Shown: positions 36,973 through 46,347 of the stretch, piece after piece
Layout of the letters: each line of letters starts with the position of its first letter
How positions within the stretch are numbered: position 1 is the stretch's first letter
From: Phaseolus vulgaris
Lineage: Eukaryota; Streptophyta; Magnoliopsida; Fabales; Fabaceae
Direction of reading: 5' to 3'
Assembly (NCBI RefSeq): GCF_000499845.2
Contig: NC_023754.2
Location: forward strand, 27,814,611 to 27,878,610
DNA: 64,000 bases
Notes under the pieces: generated by a model
Told to the model about the DNA's origin: nothing
What the model saw: the letters and a program-made list of their open reading frames with translations, nothing else
Databases searched by the model: none
Translations under genes and position numbers: made by a program

Positions 36973-38187
36973 AAAAAAATGGCGGTTACAGCTTTCTAAC
37001 TTCCCCACCGTCTTTTCAACTACTCCATCTTTGCCTCTAACCCTTACACTTACCTCTCTTTACCTTTCACAACATTTTCACTCTTCATTTGCTTTCATAT
37101 TCTCCAACATCAAAAACTTTCTTCACCGTGCGCTCCTTGCTTCTTGTTCACTCCTATTTCTTAGTTTGATAGTCTTAGCTTCCTTGCCTCTTTGTTCTTT
37201 CTTGTATTACATCTCTTTTCCAGAACTTCATTAACCATGGATTATTATGTTGTCTATTCCTGGGCAAAACACGACATTGTTCATTAACTAAAGCTCGTAT
37301 TGACCTTAAAGTCTATATTGGTACTTAAGCGTTTTATTCTATTTATCCTTCATTTTTTATTTATCACTAACATCTTATATGTTGTTTTACAGAATACCAT
37401 GGAAATAAGTAGGGCAGAGATTACTTGTCGTATGAAGAATATTCAAGCAAAAGAGAACCATGTTGTAGCCATTGTCGTGAACGACTCTGGGAAGACTAAC
37501 ACCACTCCCCTAAAGAGAAGGGATCCACAACAATCTCGCCCATTGGCCGATCGTATTGATCTTGAGCACAAGGACACTCATAGTCGTCATTCCTTATCCA
37601 ATGATGATAATGCCCTTACTATGCAAAGCTTGGCTCCAAGCACTTTTTGACCTAGGATTTTAAATGGTTTGGATCAAATGGTCAATTATGCTTGCACCAA
37701 AGCCCAATGCTCAATGCTCGATCCACTTGACTAAAAACCTATCCAAAGTATTGCACTTGACATGAAAAGCAAAAGGGTTTTTCATTTTGACCATCTTTAC
37801 AGATAGGCTCATCAAACTTACATACACTAACTACAACAATATCATTCTCAAAACTAGAGCATATGAGTGTGACAAAACTTTCAGAATTTTTTTGGTAATA
37901 GTAAGTAAACACAAAAAAATTGCGAACAATATTACGTTTTGCCCAGGATTAGATAGTATAATACTTCATGGTTGACAATGTTCAGGAAAAGAGAGGTGCA
38001 ATATAAGAGAAAGAACAAAGAGACAAAGAAGCTAAGACTTTCAAATTGAGAAATAGGAGTGAACAAGAAACAAGAAACGGTGAAGGGTAAAGAGAGGAAA
38101 GTGAAAGGGTCATAGACAAAGATTGGGAAGTTGAAAATACTAGAAACGGCGAAAAGTTATAAAACCATAATCGCCATTTTTTTTTTA
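36973..38187. mobile_element. Long imperfect inverted repeat flanking about 730 bp
   Basis: Left arm 36973-37240 reads AAAAAATGGCGG, CTTCTTGTTCACTCCTATTT and CATTAACCATGG. The right arm, 37967-38187, read on the minus strand gives AAAAAATGGCG, TTTCTTGTTCACTCCTATTT and TTGTCAACCATG, with the same order and an internal gap of about 35-40 bp. Both arms begin at an A-run plus ATGGCG and end at an ACCATG motif. The interior holds an 83-codon frame, listed separately. A clear target-site duplication was not found. It could be a foldback or MULE-like element with long inverted repeats, or an inverted duplication of a gene's leader. Confidence 0.6.
37399..37650 (+). CDS. Small hypothetical ORF inside the inverted repeat
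   Basis: ATG-started frame of 83 codons (MEISRAEITC..., ending SLAPSTF). Composition is coding-like and hydrophilic, with basic and acidic residues and no membrane segment; an acceptor-like TTTTACAG precedes the ATG. I do not recognise the family. It may be a captured gene fragment or a gag-like transposon remnant. Translation is not established. Confidence 0.25.
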   Translation: MEISRAEITCRMKNIQAKENHVVAIVVNDSGKTNTTPLKRRDPQQSRPLADRIDLEHKDTHSRHSLSNDDNALTMQSLAPSTF

Positions 38188-38284
38188 ATTCAATCAATGG
38201 TGGCACGTGAAAGTAAACAACTTTTTTGGAACATTTGAAAGAATATCCCACCATAACAATGATGAAGCACGATGGTTGAGATAA

Positions 38285-38460
38285 GGGCAAGTCATGGGTC
38301 ATTTAGTTAGCATCTAAGGCCTTGCCCTGAGAGTGGAAGGCTTGTGGTGTCATGGGTAGGTACAATTAGTTAACCTCTATGGTCTCGACCTAATGTTGAG
38401 GACTTGTGGTGTGGTGTCATGAGTCAGGTTACATCAGTTAGACTCTTACTGATAGGATTA
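38285..38460. repeat. Diverged tandem repeat with TCATGGGT/GTGGTG motifs
   Basis: Three imperfect units of roughly 60-75 bp start at TCATGGGTCA (38293), TCATGGGTAG (38350) and TCATGAGTCA (38416). The first two end near CTTGTGGTG. Purpose unknown. Confidence 0.5.
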
Positions 38461-38729
38461 AAGCCAGATACAATTTTAACTAATAATAGAGAATCAATGT
38501 AACAAGTCTCATCATATTATTATAATAGCTTAAGTAATGAAAATTAGACTTAAAACCGGAAATTAACATTTAATATCGAAGAAGAAGAAAAAAATAGTAC
38601 TGGATAGAGATGATAGGGAGCACACAGAAAATAAAAAGAGTCGTAAAATGGGGGAAAAGATAGAACTAAAAGTACTGTGTCTAAACTGGATGACATCCTT
38701 TTTTATTTGAAGTTTAACCAGCATGCAGC

Positions 38730-39115
38730 TGTGGAAGGCGAAGGGGAGGACAACGTGGCCAAGGTGCAAGTAACCGTTCATCTAAGGGGAAATCGCCGAA
38801 GAATTTATCGCCAGACGAAGGGGGTTTCTCCCCCGCTTCTGCTCTGAAAACCACTTTCTCTTCCCACCACTTGTGAACCTACGACTCAATGTCGAGAAGA
38901 CGGTTCCGCCGTGAGAAGCTCTACGCGCCGCCCTCGCTCTCCGTGTCCGAAAGCTCATTGAAGGTAAAAAGAGGAATTAAACACAACGTTTTAAGAGGAA
39001 TGTGAATTAAGAAATGTAGATGAGTATGATGCTTACCGTGCGCTAGTGAACTTTTTTGAAGGACGGAAGGAGCGAGTGTTGTCAACGACATACAAACCCT
39101 AAATTTCATTTTCTA
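38730..39115. other. GC-rich coding-like patch, possible divergent gene fragments
   Basis: Base composition here differs sharply from the flanks. On the plus strand an ATG at 38889 starts MSRRRFRREKLYAPPSLSVS followed by a GGTAAAAAG donor-like site at about 38963. Upstream another frame reads GRRRGGQRGQG and KNLSPDEGGFSPAS. On the minus strand an ATG near 39091 starts MSLTTLAPSVLQKSSLAHG followed by a GTAAGCAT donor at about 39037, resembling the first exon of an organelle-targeted protein. No downstream exons were found for either, so they are probably broken remnants. Confidence 0.3.
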
Positions 39116-41230
39116 CTGTTTGGATGGTGTAACGGTAAGTGAGAAAGTTAAAAAGGAAAAAAATAAAAGAAAATTAAAGTGAGAATATAGGTAATATGGA
39201 TTAAGGTAAAGATTGAAAAAGTTGATTGCTAAGATATAATGATTATAAAAAAAATTTTACTATTCAATGATCATTATGTACTTTTATCAAAATTAAATTT
39301 GTTTTTAATATATGACAAAAAAAAACACTATCTCGTAGAAAAATTTGTTGAATTTGTATGTCCCACGGTATGATCCTTGAATATATTTAAATCATTCCTA
39401 CTAAGGTAATTAATTGTGTTAGGATTCTTAACATTAACTAATTAGTATATGAAACTAATTTTATAATTATTAACGTATTGGTGATTTTCTAGTTTTTTCT
39501 TTCAAATTTCTTGAAGTATGTATGTTTGGTCGAGATTGACCTGAAAAAGATACTCTGACGATCATGTAAGTACTCTATATAAAAAATATATATTTGTAAA
39601 TTGGTAAAGACGTACCTTACACCTTTAAAAAAGGTTTATTTATGAAATTGGTCATGGATAATGGACTGAATATCAGTTATTCACTGATGTATGTCGTAAT
39701 CCCTAATTTATAGAAAGGTATATTGATATACTGGTATGTTGGTATATATGAAAAATATTTTTAATATCTTTTGGTTGATCAGTATTTAGATAATTTATGG
39801 GAAAAATAATTTTTGCATAATTCATAAATATAACTCATAAAAAACTCTTTATAACTGTCATTGTTGTCATTTATTAAGTATCTTGAAATATACTCTAGGA
39901 GAGAATCGGTTGACCGGAAGGAAGGAAGACGGGCGCATCTCGACCCATGCATTAACCATATACAACACATTTTTTTTTTCTCAGCGCATAGAACACATGT
40001 GGAAAGTGGGACAATACATTTTAGGCAAACACAAAAGTCACACGCTTTTCTTCTCACTTATGATATCTTGACCAAAGTGTATGTGGGCTCGTCAATTTCA
40101 TCTCTCATTTATCAGCGTTCCTATTTAAGCAAAACGATCCTAAGTTCAAATTAGCTCTCTCCATATATAAAAACAAACAATTAGAGCCTTCATATTTTTC
40201 TCAACCCTATATCTCAGGTTATGTTTTCTTTTTCACCAGTGCAACAAATTGGTGTGACAAATCTCTAGTTGAAAATCTTTTAGTAAGTCTTTTTATTACA
40301 TTTATTCACAAGACGTAATTTGTTTTTTTTTCATGTTTTTAATGTTAAAATCTTTCATGTCCATTTAGCTATGTGTTCAAATAAGATTTAGTGTTAAAAT
40401 CAATTAGTGTTTCTCAACCAGACAAAAGTCTTATTTGATCATTACAAACTCTGGTTAAATTATATTGGTTCAACAATATCAGTGAATTATTTGCAAACTT
40501 TTTAATTCATAATTTTATTTCAATAAATAAATAAAAACATTTCTCTTGTGAACATACATTTACGGTATATTTTATTCAAAATTTAAAAATATTTTAAAAA
40601 AAATTCTTATAAAAAAAGTCGTTTTGATATTCAATAATTAAAAACACAATCTTCTGTGTTTAATTAAGACTATAAAAAAAATACTGAGCACCAAAACTTC
40701 AAGATATTAAAAGACTAAAAAAATAATACAGTAATCAAAATCATACATTTCAATCGTTTGTGTTGTCGATTGGAAATATCTAGACTTTTTTATTTATTTA
40801 TCTTCCAATTTAAAACACTTTTCTGCATTAATGTTAACAGTCATATGTTATTATTATTATTATGAGTTGCTGATTTCCATAATTTTTAGATTATTATTCA
40901 TATATAATAATCATATACGATTGCTCAATCATTAATTTGTTTTTTCTGATTTAGTTTTATATTTATATGCAAAGCTAGTTTAGCTTGTTTAACTAGCCAA
41001 ACAGTATGTAAAATGAACCACATCAAGTTGAAAAAATAATTATCTACGTTGAAACAATTAGATCAAGCTAACCCATAGGCTCATTGTCATCAATTTTTGT
41101 GTTATTATTTCGCATGTATTTTATTTTGTATAAATATGATTATAGAAAAATTGTGTAATTTCTTCACTATTGGTATACAAGCTTTGGTTGTTATTTATGC
41201 TAACTATAATAATAAAATCAGTTTTAAATA
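39116..41230. other. AT-rich intergenic region
   Basis: No supported gene. At 39940-40180 there are an RY-type CATGCAT (about 39946) and TATTTAAG and CATATATAAAAAC boxes, which look promoter-like, but no recognisable coding sequence follows. A noncoding transcript cannot be excluded. Confidence 0.4.
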
Positions 41231-41236
41231 GAAGCA

Positions 41237-41431
41237 ATGACTATAAAAGAAGGATGTGTGAAAATTGAGAAGTTTGTGAACTTTAGTTTTTGGAATATGC
41301 AAATAGAAGATTATTGTATAAAAAAATGTATCAGCCTCAATCAGGAACTTTTCTTAACAAAAGAAGTCATTTCCTTTGACATTGTCCATTTGCTTCCAAC
41401 ATTCTCAGAGAAACTACCACAAGTCTTATAG
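41237..41431 (+). pseudogene. Ty1/copia gag N-terminal remnant (probable)
   Basis: The 64-codon frame contains EKFVNFSFWNMQIEDYCIKK, matching the conserved start of plant copia gag polyproteins (F-x-G-x-NFSxWKxxMxDYL). The rest is divergent and ends after 64 codons. No LTR or downstream polyprotein was seen. A short relic. Confidence 0.5.
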
Positions 41432-41439
41432 CAACTCTT

Positions 41440-42579
41440 TAAAGTATGTATGAAAAGTCGTCAATCTCAAACACAGTTTATCTCATGAGATAGTTGTTTG
41501 ATGTGCAAATGATGGAAGGTGCATCAACGTTGCAACATCTAAGTCAATAAAGTCACAACCAAAACTGTATGGATTTTACAGTGGGGAAAAGGCGGGGTAA
41601 TTTGGCACTAAGGAATTATAAGCATTTCCTATAAGAAAGTCAAGACATTTCTTTCAATCCAAAACCTTAAAAGACATTGATCTTTAGGCATATATGCAGT
41701 GTGTGACAAATTCACACTTGGAATCCTAACACTAACTGAGTTCAGTTGTGAGTAGAAAACCATAACTAAGTTAATAATTGTGAGTAGAAAGCAATAACTA
41801 ATACTAGTTCTTAGTGAAGAAATCCTACAGAGTCATGTGAATTGTCAACCTCTTTAATTTTGCACACAAAATCTAGATGAATTCAAGCAGAGGATAAAAA
41901 TATGGCAAATCAAAATATACAAGGTCTAACTCCAAGAATCATCAAAATTCGCACCTCCCGAAGACCATTGAGTGTTAGAATTATAGACAGACTAGGCATT
42001 GTAAAAATGAATGCAAGATTATATAAAAGAATCAAGAGGTGAAGGCACGGAAAAATGTTACCCCCACCTTAAGAGGATGCCAGGATTAATATGTTCTTTA
42101 GAGAAAGGAAGATTCTTGATTTTGTAATTAAAATGAAATTGGAAAATATTTTTCTCAAATAGTCTCTTTTATTTGCAACTTAGATTGCCTTTATTATCCA
42201 GGGTTGTGTAAGCAAGCCACAGTATCAGAAGGAGAACCAAAGTTCAAACAGGAGAAGCAATTGATGGGAGGGTCTTCTAGCCATAATTGTGAACTGTTTG
42301 TTAACCAAGGGTGGCTAGTTTAGCCAATTTTGGCTTCTAAGCACAAATTCTTCACTGATAGTTTAGTAACTAAAAGCAGATAAACTAACAGTACGTATTA
42401 GAAGTAGAACGTCGAGGGCTATATTTATTTATTTCCCAATATATTGAGGGTCGATTGTTTTCACCCTCCAATACTTCTTTTGTCTAGGGGCACTATTTGT
42501 TGTATACACTACATAATATTAAAATATTCCTTATCTTCTAAACTTAATTATTTCTTTATTAAATGTCTTGTTTTCACCT
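41440..42579. other. Intergenic region, no gene seen
   Basis: Moderately AT-rich unique-looking sequence without spliceable coding frames or recognisable repeats. Confidence 0.5.
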
Positions 42580-44700
42580 TTTAACTCCCAATTATGCAGA
42601 ATCACAATCTCTTATGTAATATTTGAGAACTGAGAATTCAAAAGCCAACCAATCGTAAGTTTATGGAAGGTTAGTCTGGCACCCATCTCTCTTTTTCAAG
42701 GGTACCAGTAGCCCGAGTGAGTTGCCATTTACCAATCCTCTATTGCATGCTGATCATGTTTGACAATTCACGTAAGTATATTACCCTTGTTGTGGGTAAT
42801 ATAACAGAATATTTGTATTTTGAATTTTGATAACTAATTACATGAAATTTGGACAAAATTTCATGATTAAAAGCTTCTGTATGGTCCCTTTTCTTTTTCT
42901 TATTTTAAATGAAAGATACGGAGTTTCATCATTGAGCTGATACTTGAAGTATTTCTTTCAAAGCAAAAAAGATTGATGATATATTTTTTAAAGCATATAC
43001 ATGACTTCAAACCTACTAACTAAGATAATTTATTCTACATTAGTCCAACTCAATTATACAATCTTAGGCATGGCCCAAATGCTAAGGGGAGGCTAAATTG
43101 AGCATATTGCTCATTCCCATGACACCGCATATACAGGTACAAGAAAACCCCGTTTTATCAAGGAAAAAAGGAGAAAAAAAGTCAGATTTCAAGCTGAAGG
43201 TAACAATATCATTTCATACTATATCAAATTTGATTAACAAGTGGATAACACCAGTAACACATTCCAAAATGATAAATTACTGATATCCTCCAAGGTAACT
43301 CTTCTGTCTTTAAAGATTGTGATCATAGAGAAATGATTAAACACTTGTTAATACATTTTTTTTAACACACTCTCAACTATCCATTAAAATTTATTAAAAA
43401 CTACAAATTTTGACAGCTGTCACTTCTCTTTTAGGGTCTTAATCCTGATTTTGTAATTTTCAATAAATCTTCACCAATGATAGAGTATATGTCAAAAAGA
43501 ATATATTAGAGAGTGTGCGTTACAACAGTTCTCTATATTATAAGTTATTTTAGAGAGAAAATATGCTAATCCAAGTATGCACCCTAGAGAAAACATAGTT
43601 GCTTGGTAAGTACATTCTCTTTTTTGCAAAATAACTTTTTAACTTGATATATATTTGAAATCTTCTCATCAACTCTAATAGGAACACCAAATCAAGAATC
43701 CTAAATCCCTTATAAACAATTACCTGTTTGATAATTTTAATACAATTTTCCCCTATGCTGAGATTTCTAAAATAAGTTAATACTATTAGATCAATGGGGA
43801 CAGATAAATTGTCATCTTCAATTGTTGAAAGTATTACATGTTTCCATACACTATTGGCAAGCCAGCTGGTCAGCCTATATAAAGTCAGATGAAAAATCTT
43901 TTAGCTTTATGTTTTTTCTTCTTCAAAGATTCGCCTTATATTTCAATCATCCACCAACATTTTAATGACAACACTCATGATTCAGATATCTTGGGTGTTT
44001 GATGTTTCAAATAGGAGGTTTGACATGGTATGGACATATGGAGTTTACATTTTCTTTTTAAAACATGATAAGAAACAGATTATGACTATAGATTTCAAAA
44101 AGAAGATAGATAGTAGCAAAGTTGCATATCCACATATTGGCATCCGCAATTCACCACTGTACCAGACTATTCAACCTTTCAGAGCACCTCACTCTGGTGA
44201 ATCGTGCATGCTCTGTAACTTGAAGCTCGTTTGAATGTGCAAAAGATCTATTGAACACACTATTCATTTTTCACTCTGTCAAAAACAAAGGGGTGGAGGA
44301 CTTTCACTAAGATATAATAGACAAATAAAGAAATTCCAACAAAAAAAAAAGACAAATATAGAATTCCAGCTAGCACATTATGGACCATGGTAAAAGCAGT
44401 AAAGAAATTTCCACACAATTTAGCTTAGACTTGCACGCACAATGCTAAGGTATCAAGAATTTGACAAAACACATAATACAAAGGTATCAAGAATTTGACA
44501 AAACACACCATGGGGGCGACTCAAGTCCGATTCTATAACAATATCTAACCTCATCCTCCTACTTCTTGTTCACTTTCAAATCTCGAATAATTTGTTTTCA
44601 TTTAGGTTGCATTTAAAGTTCTAAGCAAGGCAAAAAATGGAACTTGAAATTAAAGAATAACATATAAGAAAAATCAAAGCCTTTAAAACTAACTCCTGAT
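42580..44700. repeat. Segmental duplication, copy B, in the PEX7 3' flank
   Basis: Partner of 33020-34680, ending about 25 bp before the PEX7 stop codon. It contains a 34-bp-period direct repeat of AAGGTATCAAGAATTTGACA (44447-44473 and 44481-44507). It also contains an 89-codon ATG frame (43965-44234) in sequence absent from copy A; that frame is unrecognised and treated as noncoding. Confidence 0.8.
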
Positions 44701-44724
44701 AGAAGAAGAAAAGTACCTATAGTG

Positions 44725-45681
44725 TTAAGGTGCCCTGGGGTCAGTCCCATGCTGCCACACATAAACAAGTTCATCCCAACCAGTGCTAGCCATGAGCCCC
44801 TCCACAAGCACACTCATGTCCACCCCAACCGCAAATTCCGTGTGGTGATCATACCTACTCACAAGCGCATCCTCCACCATGAAGTCCCAAACGCACACCG
44901 TCATATCATAAGAGCAAGACACCATCATATTCCGCACGTGCGGCGAGAACTTCACCTTCCTCACGGCATACCCGTGCCCATTGAGCACACTCACCGGAAC
45001 CCTATAGTTCCTGACATCCCAGACCTTCAGGCTCTTGTCGACGGAGGCGGTGGCGATCACACACTCATCGTACTTGTTCCAGTCGCAGGCCAGGACCTCG
45101 TGTTCGTGGGCGGGGAGGATCATGGTGGAGCCGGGCTCGCGGACGTCCCAGACGCGGACGGTGCAGTCGCCGGAGGCGGAGGCGAAGACGTCGGCGTGAC
45201 GGGGATTCCAGACGGCGGAGTAGACGCAGTAAGCGTGTTCCTTGAAGGTACGAACGCTGGTGGGGCGGTCGAGGGTCCAGAGCTTGACGGTGTCGTCCCA
45301 GGAGGAGGAGAGGAAGGAGTCGCGGCGGACGGGGTTGTAGTCGGCGGAGTGGACTTCACGGGTGTGTTCCTGGAAGGAGCGGATCGGGTTGGAGGTGGGG
45401 GGCAGAGCGAGGTCGTAGAGCTTCACGGAGCCGTCGGCCACTGCAGCAATGACGATGGAGTCGTGTGACTCCGACCAGGCTACGTCGTAGACCCCATCGG
45501 CGGTGTCGTAGGCGGCGAGCTCCGCGATGGGGAGGGAGGGGTCCGGGGAGAGGTCGAGGACGTGGAGGCGGCCGTTTCCAAGGATACCGAAGTTCTGGGA
45601 GGTTGCGACGGCAAGACGGTTCTCGTAGAAGGGGCTAAACTTGACGGAGTAGCCATTGAAGGGGGTTTTGAAAACCGGCAT
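44725..45681 (-). CDS. PEX7: Peroxisomal targeting signal 2 receptor, peroxin 7
   Basis: Cytosolic/peroxisomal WD40 receptor that binds PTS2 nonapeptides and, with PEX5, delivers proteins such as thiolase to the peroxisome. Single exon, 318 aa, essentially the plant family length. Begins MPVFKTPFNGYSVKFSPFYE and shows about six WD40 blades with recognisable ends (VKLYDL, VKLWTL, VRVWDV, LKVWDV, VCVWDF, VYVWQH), intervening GH/SASGD/SSSWDDT elements, and the C-terminal STGWDELVYVW typical of PEX7. All blades are intact. The gene is much richer in G+C than its surroundings. Its 3' flank is half of a duplicated block whose other copy lacks PEX7. Confidence 0.97.
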   Translation of the reverse strand: MPVFKTPFNGYSVKFSPFYENRLAVATSQNFGILGNGRLHVLDLSPDPSLPIAELAAYDTADGVYDVAWSESHDSIVIAAVADGSVKLYDLALPPTSNPIRSFQEHTREVHSADYNPVRRDSFLSSSWDDTVKLWTLDRPTSVRTFKEHAYCVYSAVWNPRHADVFASASGDCTVRVWDVREPGSTMILPAHEHEVLACDWNKYDECVIATASVDKSLKVWDVRNYRVPVSVLNGHGYAVRKVKFSPHVRNMMVSCSYDMTVCVWDFMVEDALVSRYDHHTEFAVGVDMSVLVEGLMASTGWDELVYVWQHGTDPRAP

Positions 45682-45709
45682 GGTTCAAGAGAGAATGAAC
45701 TAATCAACA

Positions 45710-46019
45710 AAGAATGTGATTTGGGAAATTTGTGAGATTTTGCACTTGTTTGATGAATTGATTAGTTTGTGATTTGTAAAGAAGTGCATTTCAATATCCA
45801 AGTGCCACTATTAGTTTTGATTAGGTTCATCCCTTCAGGCACCTCTCCTCTTCTTCCTCCTTTTCCACATTTTTTTTTAATTTTTCTTCAATAAAATAGA
45901 TATATAAACAATCCTTCGTTTTCATGAATTTAACTTACATTTTTTATTTAAAAAAACACTTATAGAAGAAAAAGAAAGCAAGAAGAAGATGTAAGCCCAA
46001 CTCATGTATTTGTAAATGA
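45710..46019. other. PEX7 upstream region
   Basis: Presumed promoter and leader of the minus-strand PEX7. No TATA box was assigned. AT-rich toward the transposon at 46020. Confidence 0.4.
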
Positions 46020-46347
46020 GACTTTTTCTTCCTGCACCTCCATATCTTTTTCTCCCACTTCTATACATAACATGAAAATATATTTTTATCATTTTTTGTC
46101 ACCTTCATAAACTAGTTTTCAGATTATGTAATTCGGAATACATTTGAAAAAAGACTTCCAGATTATGTAATCCGAAAAGTAATTATGCATCTGAAAAAAG
46201 ACTATTACATAATCCGAAAGTTAATTATAAATTTGAAAAATGACTTCCATATTACTTAATTATAGAGGGACATTTTTGAAAATTCGAAAATTTATGGAAG
46301 TGAGAAAAAAAGGTACGGAATTGCAGGAAGAAACCGTCTGTAAAGGA
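46011..46347. mobile_element. Second Mutator-like non-autonomous element with 9-bp TSD
   Basis: The element spans 46020-46338 (319 bp). The left end reads GACTTTTTCTTCCTGCACC; the reverse complement of the right end reads GACGGTTTCTTCCTGCAATT. It is flanked by TGTAAATGA (46011-46019) and TGTAAAGGA (46339-46347), a 9-bp TSD with one mismatch. It shares the TTTCTTCCTGCA terminus and internal AATTCGGAA-type motifs with the 756-bp element at 20.1 kb, so both belong to one family. No coding capacity. Confidence 0.8.

Noticed and set aside
43965..44234. 89-codon ATG frame in the PEX7 3' flank
   Set aside because: Not recognised, absent from the duplicated copy at 34 kb, and without splice or promoter support; kept only as a note.
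44722..45468. 248-codon open frame opposite PEX7
   Set aside because: Shadow of the GC-rich PEX7 coding strand; its His/Pro/Val/Gly-biased product resembles no known protein.
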